9,428 bases of DNA from an uncultured Persicitalea sp. Its GTDB lineage: Bacteria > Bacteroidota > Bacteroidia > Cytophagales > Spirosomataceae. Under the pieces are notes generated by a model, which worked only from the letters and a program-made list of their open reading frames with translations, was not told where the DNA came from and did not search any database. A program made the position numbers and the translations under genes. The stretch covers positions 1 through 9,428 of the forward strand of contig CATMVR010000134.1 in NCBI GenBank assembly GCA_950075905.1, read 5' to 3'. This document shows positions 1 through 6,053 of this stretch, one piece after another; position 1 is the stretch's first letter, and each line of letters starts with the position of its first letter.

Positions 1-195
1 GACGAGGCCGTCCCATTGCTTGGCGGTCAGCGCCGCGACCATGAAGCGCACTCCGTCGCGGCTGCGGAAGTCGCGGCCAAATGCGCCCCAGATGGCATTA
101 CCGAGCCGTTCGCGGTCGCCGCCGCGATAGAGCATTTCGGCCATGGCGCCGCTATTGGCCATGGTGCCGATGGCGACATCGCCGAGCGGCACGCC
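1..195 (-). pseudogene. Fragment of family III CoA-transferase (CaiB/BaiF, mesaconyl-CoA isomerase-like)
   Basis: Read on the minus strand from 195 to 1, the translation is about 65 residues. It starts GVPLGDVAIGTMANSGAMAE and later contains GNAIWGAFGRDF and MVAALTAKQW. The block 'GN-x-GAFGRDF ... DG-x-R-MV ... T-x-KQW' is, from memory, what the middle of CaiB/BaiF family CoA-transferases of the 2-methylfumaryl-CoA isomerase (mesaconyl-CoA transferase) group looks like, mostly in proteobacteria and actinobacteria. Both ends of the domain are absent: the right side breaks at a SecA fragment and the left side leaves the window. The stretch is about 68% GC, far above the Bacteroidota genes to its right. 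I read it as foreign sequence joined to this contig, not as a gene of this organism. The subfamily call is tentative. Confidence 0.5.
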
Positions 196-849
196 AAGGG
201 CCAGCCGGTCCTCGTGGGCACGGTCTCGGTCGAGAAGTCCGAGTACCTCGCCGACCGGCTGACGAAGGAGGGCTTCCGCCAGCGCGACCTCTCCGACCCG
301 CAGGCCGCCATCAAGAAATTTTTCGGTGAGTCCACCAATGGGCACGGCCGGCATGAGCATGGGCAGCGAAGAGCTGGCCCGCACATATTCCATAAAATAC
401 TCGTCGTCGGGGGAGGCAAAAACCAGCTCTCCGGTGGTAATATTGACGGCCCCCACTTTGATCCTGACCGGACTGTTCCTTAGGGTAAACTGATCTACAT
501 TCCGCCGCATGAGGTTGTGCAGAGGGGTGGGGTCAAGCAGCCCGTCATATCGGCTCAGTAGGGTATTTACTCCCATAGAAACCCGCGAACGGAGAATGGC
601 CACATCCTGAGGATGCCGGATATTCTTGATCCACAGAGACATTAACTGGTGGCCAAGGAGGGGCCAGTCAATTTGTTCTTTTTCAAGATGATCTCTTCCG
701 GCACCATTGACCAGGTAGGTCGAATTCAAGGCTCCAACAGAGACCCCGTACACCATTTCAGGCTCGAAACCATCTTCCAGCACTGCTTTAATGGCACCCA
801 CCTGAAATGCCCCCTTCAATGAACCTCCGCCAAGTACTAATGCTTTCAT
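1..849 (-). CDS. Patatin-like phospholipase, 3' part replaced by foreign sequence
   Basis: A patatin-family serine lipase (acyl hydrolase acting on phospholipids or other lipid esters). The ATG at 849 begins MKALVLGGGSLKGAFQVGA, which holds the glycine-rich oxyanion-hole motif GGGxxKG (residues 7-13). The nucleophile elbow GVSVG puts the catalytic Ser at residue 37. The second half of the Ser-Asp dyad is D180 in the LDGG motif. Genuine patatin sequence reaches about residue 184 (base 298). After that the frame stays open to base 1, but the codons are very GC-rich and no longer patatin-like: about 34 residues lie antisense to a SecA fragment and about 65 belong to a CoA-transferase. The real C-terminus is therefore missing, and the 283-codon frame is probably an artefact. 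The gene is divergent from the polyprenyl synthase with a 247-base gap. No signal peptide is seen, so it is probably cytoplasmic. The family call for 298-849 is secure; its natural substrate is unknown. Confidence 0.8.
   Translation of the reverse strand, partial: MKALVLGGGSLKGAFQVGAIKAVLEDGFEPEMVYGVSVGALNSTYLVNGAGRDHLEKEQIDWPLLGHQLMSLWIKNIRHPQDVAILRSRVSMGVNTLLSRYDGLLDPTPLHNLMRRNVDQFTLRNSPVRIKVGAVNITTGELVFASPDDEYFMEYVRASSSLPMLMPAVPIGGLTEKFLDGGLRVGEVALAEALLRQPVGEVLGLLDRDRAHEDRLALGVPLGDVAIGTMANSGAMAEMLYRGGDRERLGNAIWGAFGRDFRSRDGVRFMVAALTAKQWDGLV
172..273 (+). pseudogene. secA: Internal SecA fragment, actinobacterial type
   Basis: The plus-strand frame from 172 translates to GDIAERHAKGQPVLVGTVSV and continues EKSEYLADRLTKEG. 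This matches the very conserved SecA helicase-like segment (the 'GQPVL-x-GT-x-SVE-x-SE-x-L' block in the second nucleotide-binding fold). SecA is the ATPase motor of the Sec protein export pathway. Only about 34 of roughly 900 residues are present. After the glycine at about 273, SecA would continue with an arrangement like 'xxHxVLNAK', but the sequence instead reads FRQRDLSDPQ and then enters antisense patatin. Local GC is about 72%. The fragment cannot be functional and probably comes from a different, high-GC organism. It overlaps the CoA-transferase piece at 172-195. Confidence 0.55.
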
Positions 850-975
850 AAAGTAAGTAAATAGTTATTTTGAAGTTATAACGGTATCAGATCACACTTT
901 TATAAGTGTTTACTCCATTTTCAGTTGGCCTGCATGGACTGCTTTTACTGCGATACTAAACATTTTGCCTGAAAA

Positions 976-1032
976 ATAGGTATAAACAGAAGATTTTATG
1001 GCAATTTTGGAAATGAAAACCTGTATACCTAT
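976..1032. repeat. Spaced 9-bp inverted repeat in the divergent intergenic region
   Basis: ATAGGTATA at 976-984 is repeated in inverted orientation as TATACCTAT at 1024-1032, with 39 bases between. A further CAG/CTG match follows after a two-base offset. It lies in the 247-base gap between the divergent patatin and polyprenyl synthase genes, 65 bases before the latter's start codon. It could be a regulator's paired half-sites or chance. Nothing else is recognisable in the gap. Confidence 0.2.
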
Positions 1033-1096
1033 CCGGTAGCAGTGCCAATGCTTCTGAGAGTCCAGTCCGGGCCCTGAGAGGCTTTCCCGATGTTTT

Positions 1097-2071
1097 ATGA
1101 CCCTTTCTATACAAGAGATTCAAGTACCGATCCGGGACGAAATGAAAGTTTTCGAGCAGAAATTTCGTCAGTTCATGAAAAGCGACGTTCGCCTGCTGGA
1201 TCAGATAATGAATTATATCGTTCGTCGAAAAGGAAAGCAGCTAAGGCCCATGTTTGTCTTTTTGTCGGCAGGCGTGTGCGGTCCCATCTCCGAGGCCACC
1301 TACCGGGGAGCCGCTCTGATCGAACTGCTGCACACCGCCACCCTGGTCCACGACGACGTAGTAGACGACTCCAACTACCGCCGGGGCTTTTTTTCGGTCA
1401 ATGCCCTTTGGAAAAACAAAATAGCCGTACTGGTGGGCGACTACCTGCTGTCGCGCGGTTTGCTGCTTTCGGTAGACAATCAGGACTTTGATCTTCTGAA
1501 AATTGTCTCTACCGCCGTGCGGGAACTAAGCGAAGGAGAATTGCTGCAAATTGAGAAAGCCCGCCGGCTGGATATTGACGAAGAGGTATACTACGAGATA
1601 ATCCGACAGAAAACCGCTTCACTTATCGCGTCCTGCTGCGCGGTAGGGGCGCGCTCGGCCGAGGCAGATCCCGAAACGGTGCGCCGTATGCATGCTTTCG
1701 GTGAAAAAGTAGGTATCGCATTTCAGATCAAGGACGACCTGTTCGACTACGGAGATGCCGAGGTAGGCAAGCCGCTGGGCATTGATATAAAGGAAAAGAA
1801 AATGACGCTGCCCCTGATCTATGCCCTTAATAAATCACCCTGGCTCGAAAAGCGACGCATCATTAATATTGTCAGAAATGAGAGCCACAAACCCCGCAAA
1901 GTAGCCGAGGTAATTGCTTACGTAAAAGATTCGGGTGGGATCGAATACGCTCATAAGGTAATGCACCGCTACGTGGAAGAAGCCCGTCAGATACTTCTCA
2001 CCTTCCCGGAGTCGGTCTACCGCACCTCTCTTGACCAACTGGTACAGTTCACCATCGAAAGAACGAAGTGA
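1097..2071 (+). CDS. Long-chain all-trans polyprenyl diphosphate synthase
   Basis: An all-trans isoprenyl diphosphate synthase that adds isopentenyl diphosphate units to an allylic primer, in the cytoplasm. Its 324 residues have the usual family length. Visible motifs are GKQLRP (46-51), which binds substrate diphosphate; the first aspartate-rich motif DDVVD (86-90); RR at 95-96; KTASL (172-176); and the second aspartate-rich motif DDLFD (213-217), which binds magnesium. The residue five before the first motif is Ala (A81). In this family a small residue there permits long products, whereas short-chain synthases have an aromatic one. The likely product is thus a C30-C40 chain for the menaquinone side chain (IspB/solanesyl type), not farnesyl or geranylgeranyl diphosphate. 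That last step is inference. The ATG at 1097 was chosen because family homology begins within a few residues of it. The gene is intact; its stop lies 11 bases before the insertion sequence. Confidence 0.92.
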   Translation: MTLSIQEIQVPIRDEMKVFEQKFRQFMKSDVRLLDQIMNYIVRRKGKQLRPMFVFLSAGVCGPISEATYRGAALIELLHTATLVHDDVVDDSNYRRGFFSVNALWKNKIAVLVGDYLLSRGLLLSVDNQDFDLLKIVSTAVRELSEGELLQIEKARRLDIDEEVYYEIIRQKTASLIASCCAVGARSAEADPETVRRMHAFGEKVGIAFQIKDDLFDYGDAEVGKPLGIDIKEKKMTLPLIYALNKSPWLEKRRIINIVRNESHKPRKVAEVIAYVKDSGGIEYAHKVMHRYVEEARQILLTFPESVYRTSLDQLVQFTIERTK

Positions 2072-2082
2072 ATTATGAATCA
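2069..2082 (+). repeat. Two TGAATNA heptamers at left flank of the IS
   Basis: TGAATTA and TGAATCA stand in tandem directly outside the left inverted repeat. The first TGA is the stop codon of the polyprenyl synthase. The same heptamer, inverted, occurs twice outside the right inverted repeat (3401-3414). They may be remnants of an AT-rich heptamer spacer between the two converging genes, or a weakly conserved outer part of the IS ends. Confidence 0.45.
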
Positions 2083-2102
2083 GTAGTGTACGAAGGAATT
2101 TT
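2083..2102 (+). repeat. Left terminal inverted repeat of the IS4-family element
   Basis: Begins GTAGTGTACGAA and matches the inverted right end (3381-3400) at 19 of 20 positions, with one mismatch at position 13. It lies one base outside the transposase stop codon. This fixes the left boundary of the element. Confidence 0.85.
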
Positions 2103-3308
2103 TCATTGCCTTCGCACCTGCTGGGTTAGATATTTTTTTAGTTTGTCAACGCCATCCGGGAGTTCGAGGACTTCGAGTATGACGGTGGCTTGTAGTTCTT
2201 TGAAAAACTGGATTTTAGCGCTTTTATAGAATTTGATCTGGTTGGTTTTCTTGTAGACCAGCACGAGCATGGCCGCAATGAGCGAGCAGTAGAGCACCAC
2301 CTGGATGGCGTTGGCGTTGTGGCTCACAAAGTGCGTCAGGTTCCTCTGCTGCTTCATGAAGCGGAAGAAAACTTCGATCTTCCACCTCTGACGGTAGATG
2401 TAGGCCACCAGGTAGGCCGACACGTCCGTCAGGTTGGTAAGGAACAGCAGCTCCTTGTCGTCCTGTCTGCGGCGCACTCGGACCAGGCGGAACTCGTGCT
2501 CGACGAGCTCCCCCCCGTCTCCGTAGAGGTAGACGATATCGTCACCAAGTACCTCTATTTCATCGTGTTGCACGTAGGGAAGCGGTTGGTGGGGCCGCCG
2601 CATAAGGTACTTCGCCGTCAGGTTGAGCCGCGTGACGAACTGCACACCACCCTGGGAGAGGTCCCTGAAGGCGGCCCGTGACTTGAGGCCACGGTCGAAG
2701 ACGACCAGGTCGTCGCTGCCGTGCTGGGACTGTTCGATGAGCTCCCTCAGGGCCGTCTCCTCGGAGAGGTGCGCCTGGTCAGAGAAGAACTTCATGCGCA
2801 CGCCGAAGTCGTTGGTCAGCTCGGTCGTCAGCTTGACCTGGAACTTGTTCTTGCTGCTGTTGCCCACCTTCATGCCCTGCATCAGGTGGCCGAAGACGTG
2901 GATCATCGTCGAGTCGTAGCGCTTGATGTTGTAGCGCGACAGGGTGGGCTGGTCGTAGTGCTGGCCGAGCTGCTGGTAGACCTGCTCGTAGATGCGCTCA
3001 AAGTAGCTGACATCGATCTGGGGGAGTCGGTCGCGAATGCTACTATGGGCGGTGGTGGCCTCCAGGGTCAGGCCCTCGATGGCCTTGAACAGAGCCGACG
3101 AATAGTTGTCCTGCATGCCGCGCAGGCTCACCTCTTCGCCTTGCAATAGACTGTACATCAGTAGGTTAAATACCGTCTTGGCTTTCAGTTTGAACACCCA
3201 TTTGTCTGCTTCTAATTCGGTGGCAAGCTCCGAGAGGTACTTCTGATCGATGACATTCAGCAGTTCGGAAACGGGCACGCCCGCCTTGCCCAAAAGCTTC
3301 TCTTTCAT
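2103..3308 (-). CDS. IS4-family DDE transposase
   Basis: The transposase that cuts and joins the ends of its own insertion sequence. Its 401 residues are normal for the family. The N-terminal part (about 1-120) is a helical DNA-binding region; the RNase H-like catalytic domain follows. Catalytic residues visible are D132 in KRYDSTMIH, D205 in VVFDRG, and E312 in the IS4 signature Y-x2-R-x3-E-x6-K (Y305, R308, E312, K319; YRQRWKIEVFFRFMK). The ATG at 3308 lies 92 bases inside the right end, and the TGA is immediately inside the left repeat. The central codons (about bases 2260-3130) almost always end in G or C, while both ends of the gene use many A- or T-ending codons, unlike a uniform gene. 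All key residues are present, so it should be functional. Confidence 0.95.
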   Translation of the reverse strand: MKEKLLGKAGVPVSELLNVIDQKYLSELATELEADKWVFKLKAKTVFNLLMYSLLQGEEVSLRGMQDNYSSALFKAIEGLTLEATTAHSSIRDRLPQIDVSYFERIYEQVYQQLGQHYDQPTLSRYNIKRYDSTMIHVFGHLMQGMKVGNSSKNKFQVKLTTELTNDFGVRMKFFSDQAHLSEETALRELIEQSQHGSDDLVVFDRGLKSRAAFRDLSQGGVQFVTRLNLTAKYLMRRPHQPLPYVQHDEIEVLGDDIVYLYGDGGELVEHEFRLVRVRRRQDDKELLFLTNLTDVSAYLVAYIYRQRWKIEVFFRFMKQQRNLTHFVSHNANAIQVVLYCSLIAAMLVLVYKKTNQIKFYKSAKIQFFKELQATVILEVLELPDGVDKLKKYLTQQVRRQ

Positions 3309-3380
3309 TGGCTTCTAAGGGTAAAAATCCAGTTTATCAAAGAACGCAATAAGGGGTCAAACCCTTTTTTCTAACTTGTG

Positions 3381-3400
3381 AAAATTCTTTCGTACACTAC
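3381..3400 (-). repeat. Right terminal inverted repeat of the IS4-family element
   Basis: Read on the minus strand from 3400 it begins GTAGTGTACGAA and matches the left end at 19 of 20 positions. It sets the right boundary of the element, 11 bases from the stop codon of the ketolase gene. Confidence 0.85.
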
Positions 3401-3414
3401 TAATTCAGCATTCA
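3401..3414 (-). repeat. Two TGAATNN heptamers at right flank of the IS
   Basis: On the minus strand TGAATGC is followed by TGAATTA and then the right inverted repeat. The first TGA is the stop codon of the ketolase gene, mirroring the arrangement on the left side (2069-2082). The 14-base flanks agree at 11 positions when one is inverted. Confidence 0.4.
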
Positions 3415-4137
3415 GAATTCCCCAGCCGTCAGCTCCCGGGCTTTGGGGAGGCGCCACCAGGGGAGATAGGGGTAGGCGTGGTGTTCGAGGTGGTAGCCAA
3501 AGAAATAGCAGGTGACAAAGGCCCATGCGTGGTTGAGCGTCTGGCTGCGGGCGTTCAGTGGCGGATTGTGGTGCTCGCCCCGGTGGGGTAGGTAGGTGCC
3601 GAAGAAAAACAATTGAAACGTGCTCAGAATGGCGGGCACCATCCAGAATACCACCAGATTCTCCCAGGGAAATACCAGCTTCAGCAGGTTGTAGGTAACG
3701 GCCATAAACAGGATTTGCTTCCAGGAAATGTACTCTTTCAGAAAGCTGAAATACCACATAAAAAAATTGGGGTTGCCTTCATGAAAATCGGGGTCATCGA
3801 AGGTGCCCGAATGCTGGTGGTGCAGGTGGTGCTTGCTGGCGAGTACCTTGTAGTTGTTGTACGCAAAAAGCGTAGCCGATAGCCAGCCCAGGGCGTTGTT
3901 GAGACGGGGGCGTTCGGGAGCTACCACTCCGTGGATGGCATCGTGGGCGGTGATAAAGACGCCCGTATACAGGTGCATTTGCAGTAGCACAAAAAGATAA
4001 ACAAGCGGGTCTGTGAAGGACAGCGGGTAGTGTAGCAAAGAGGCCAGGGATACAAACCAGAGCAACAATACGACGACGGCCCACAGAATTCCTTTGTGGC
4101 CGATGGGGGTAGGTTTTATTCGGGGAAATGCGCGCAT
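3412..4137 (-). CDS. crtW: CrtW-type beta-carotene ketolase (fatty-acid-desaturase superfamily)
   Basis: A membrane di-iron oxygenase of the fatty acid hydroxylase/desaturase superfamily. Its layout fits CrtW, which adds 4-keto groups to beta-ionone rings of carotenoids. Its 241 residues are CrtW-sized. The histidine motifs are HDAIH (65-69), HHLHH (103-107) and HLEHH (216-220). CrtW-like hallmarks are HHLHHQHSGTFDDPDFH, FFGTYLPHR (178-186), and FGYHLEHHAYPYLPWWRLP near the C-terminus. Hydrophobic segments at about 16-36, 43-63, 142-156 and 161-180 suit an integral membrane protein. No carotenoid gene is adjacent, so product and partner enzymes are not shown here. In Cytophagales such an enzyme would fit keto-carotenoids such as flexixanthin, which is inference. 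A generic desaturase is the alternative, less likely given the CrtW motifs. The IS lies just beyond the stop; the C-terminus appears natural. Confidence 0.82.
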   Translation of the reverse strand: MRAFPRIKPTPIGHKGILWAVVVLLLWFVSLASLLHYPLSFTDPLVYLFVLLQMHLYTGVFITAHDAIHGVVAPERPRLNNALGWLSATLFAYNNYKVLASKHHLHHQHSGTFDDPDFHEGNPNFFMWYFSFLKEYISWKQILFMAVTYNLLKLVFPWENLVVFWMVPAILSTFQLFFFGTYLPHRGEHHNPPLNARSQTLNHAWAFVTCYFFGYHLEHHAYPYLPWWRLPKARELTAGEF

Positions 4138-4223
4138 GAACTAGTTTTTCAATTCGTATCAGCAAAACGAAGTTACGAAGAGAATGGTTTGCCGGGCCGC
4201 AACCTTTCGGTAAAACCAAACAA

Positions 4224-4257
4224 TTGATGAGCGATTGCGGAATAGATTTTAACTTTA
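4224..4257 (+). promoter_or_regulatory. Possible Bacteroidota promoter for pafA
   Basis: TAACTTTA at 4250-4257 resembles the Bacteroidota -7 element TAnnTTTG, with a TTG at 4224-4226 23 bases upstream as a possible -33 element. Transcription would begin near 4263, leaving a leader of about 40 bases before the ATG at 4305. The spacing is slightly long and the last base deviates, so this is tentative. Confidence 0.35.
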
Positions 4258-4304
4258 CGCCGCTTTACTATCAGAATAAACTATTCCCTACTAGAATTTC
4301 AATC

Positions 4305-5963
4305 ATGTCAAAATTCAAAAATACGATAACCAGTATTTTTCTGACGCTTAGCCTCGCTACCTCTCCCGGATTTGCGCAAAGCACTGCTCCCAAAGCTACG
4401 CTGCTGGCGCGTCCCAAACTCGTGGTGGGTATTGTGGTAGATCAGATGCGGTATGACTACCTCTACCGTTACTATGATAAGTACGGTGAGGGAGGCTTCA
4501 AGCGGCTGCTGAACCAGGGCTTCAACTGCCGCAACAACCACTACCCCTATGCGCTCACCGTAACGGCCGCGGGTCACTCGTCGGTGTACACGGGCTCGGT
4601 ACCGGCCATCAACGGCATTGTGGGCAACGAGTGGTTTGACCCGATGGCCGGCAAGCAGGTATACTGCGCCGAAGATAGCACGGTAAGTACTGTGGGTAGT
4701 ACCAACGCCGGTGCCGGCAAAATGTCGCCCCGCAACCTGCTGACCAGTACCATTACCGATCAGCTGCAGATTGCTACCAATTTTCGCTCCAAAACAATCG
4801 GTGTAGCCATCAAAGACCGCGGAGCTATCATGCCCGCCGGCCATACGGCTACCGGTGCCTACTGGTTTGACTCCCGAACGGGCAACTGGATCACCAGTAC
4901 CTTTTATGCCAACGAATTGCCCCGGTGGGTGCAGGAGGTTAACGACAAAAAACTCCCGGCTACCTACCTGAAAGATGGCTGGAATACGCTGCTGCCCATT
5001 GAGCAGTACGTAGAAAGTACCCCCGACAATCAGGCGTACGAATCTAAGCTGCCCGGCTCTACAACACCTACTTTCCCGTACGTGCTGGCTGGCCGCGCCG
5101 GCGATGCCTTCGGCATTATTGCCTCCACGCCTTTTGGCAATACCATGACCAAAGACATGGCCCTGGCGGCGGTCAAAGGTGAGAATATGGGCAAAGGATC
5201 ACAGACCGACTTCCTGGCCGTGAGCTTCTCGTCGCCCGATTACGTGGGGCATGCCTACGGGCCCAATTCTATCGAGGTCGAGGATGTGTACCTGCGTCTC
5301 GACCGCGAACTGGCCGATATGTTTGCCTTTCTGGATAGCTGGACGGGCAAAGGCAACTACACGGTATTTCTGACCGCCGACCACGGCGTGATGGACGTAC
5401 CCGCCTTTTGGATAGAGCACCGGCTTCCCGCCGGCCTGCTGGACTCGCAGCGGGTTAACGACGCATTGTCGCAATCGCTGGAAAAAGCTTTTGGCAAAGG
5501 ACAGTACATCAGGGCCAACGAAAACTACCAGCTGTACCTGAATCATGCAACGCTGATAGCTAAAAAAATAGAAGTGGAAGATGTGTATGCGGTGGTAAGG
5601 GAGGCGCTATTGCCTTTGCCGGGGGTTTCTGACGTGATTAACCTCAGAGAACTGGGCGAGAGCTCCATCAACAGCTACCAGCTGGAACTCTACAAAAATG
5701 GCGTGCACGCCAAGCGGAGCGGGGATATTCAGATCGTGACCCAGCCGGGCTGGTTTGCCGGCAGAAATACCGGCACTACTCATGGCTCTCCGTACAACTA
5801 TGACACGCACGTACCCCTGCTGTTTTACGGCTGGGGAATACCCAAAGGCGAAACGCTGCGCCGGACCTCCATTGCCGACATTGCCCCCACGGTGGCGGCC
5901 CTGCTGCATGTGCTGCCTCCCAGCGGTACGGTGGGCAACCCGATTCCGGAAGCTTTAAAATAA
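4305..5963 (+). CDS. pafA: Secreted alkaline phosphatase PafA
   Basis: A phosphate-monoester hydrolase of the alkaline phosphatase superfamily, the PafA type common in Bacteroidota. With the start at 4305 it has 552 residues. The first 25 form a signal peptide (KFKNTI, hydrophobic stretch to about 22, cleavage near GFAQS), so it acts outside the cytoplasm. Zinc ligands line up with the characterised Elizabethkingia PafA: D46 (VVDQM), D312 and H316 (SPDYVGH), D359 and H360 (TADHG), and H493 (GTTHGSP). T87 in LTVTAAGHSS is the nucleophile, N108 (GNEW) and the K170-D-R172 triad complete the PafA signature. The frame is open from TTG 4224, but the extra 27 residues lack signal character and overlap the probable promoter, so I reject that start. 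PafA enzymes are known to be little inhibited by phosphate. The gene is divergent from crtW and ends at a strong hairpin. Confidence 0.93.
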   Translation: MSKFKNTITSIFLTLSLATSPGFAQSTAPKATLLARPKLVVGIVVDQMRYDYLYRYYDKYGEGGFKRLLNQGFNCRNNHYPYALTVTAAGHSSVYTGSVPAINGIVGNEWFDPMAGKQVYCAEDSTVSTVGSTNAGAGKMSPRNLLTSTITDQLQIATNFRSKTIGVAIKDRGAIMPAGHTATGAYWFDSRTGNWITSTFYANELPRWVQEVNDKKLPATYLKDGWNTLLPIEQYVESTPDNQAYESKLPGSTTPTFPYVLAGRAGDAFGIIASTPFGNTMTKDMALAAVKGENMGKGSQTDFLAVSFSSPDYVGHAYGPNSIEVEDVYLRLDRELADMFAFLDSWTGKGNYTVFLTADHGVMDVPAFWIEHRLPAGLLDSQRVNDALSQSLEKAFGKGQYIRANENYQLYLNHATLIAKKIEVEDVYAVVREALLPLPGVSDVINLRELGESSINSYQLELYKNGVHAKRSGDIQIVTQPGWFAGRNTGTTHGSPYNYDTHVPLLFYGWGIPKGETLRRTSIADIAPTVAALLHVLPPSGTVGNPIPEALK

Positions 5964-5976
5964 AAAATAGCATTTG

Positions 5977-6022
5977 AACGCAAAACGGCGCCAGTTCTTG
6001 GAGACTGGCGCCGTTTTGCGTT
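5977..6022. terminator. Bidirectional terminator hairpin between pafA and nfeD-like gene
   Basis: A perfect 19-bp stem (5977-5995 pairing with 6004-6022; arm AACGCAAAACGGCGCCAGT) with an 8-base loop. It starts 13 bases after the pafA stop and lies 31 bases beyond the stop of the converging NfeD-like gene. Leaving it leftwards, the minus strand is T-rich (a run of T about 10 bases on); rightwards there is no U-tract. It probably serves both genes. Confidence 0.85.
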
Positions 6023-6053
6023 CTGGCACAATTTACTTTTCCTCGGGGAAAAT

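Larger units (their letters stand above)
2083..3400 (-). mobile_element. Complete IS4-family insertion sequence, 1318 bp
   Basis: One transposase gene on the minus strand is enclosed by 20-bp inverted repeats matching at 19 positions. Both ends and the open reading frame are intact, so the element could be active. It lies in the short gap between two converging genes, 11 bases past each stop codon, and breaks neither. I could not find a clear target-site duplication; the flanks instead carry inverted TGAATNN heptamers. Inside the right end, AAGGG (3351-3355) and CCCTT (3362-3366) can form a small hairpin followed by T residues on the plus strand, perhaps a weak terminator. Confidence 0.88.

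Noticed and set aside
16..483. A 155-codon plus-strand frame at the left end
   Set aside because: Only its middle (172-273) resembles a protein (SecA). The rest is antisense to CoA-transferase and patatin coding sequence, so it is not a gene.
850..1096. A possible tRNA or small RNA gene in the gap before the polyprenyl synthase
   Set aside because: No cloverleaf, no T-loop sequence and no terminator could be found there.
2319..3149. Several plus-strand frames opposite the transposase
   Set aside because: They are antisense to a transposase with all catalytic residues. They stay open only because of its GC-rich third positions.
1097..4137. A joint carotenoid cluster formed by the polyprenyl synthase and the ketolase
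   Set aside because: The genes converge, are separated by an insertion sequence, and the synthase looks long-chain. Proximity alone does not support a shared pathway.
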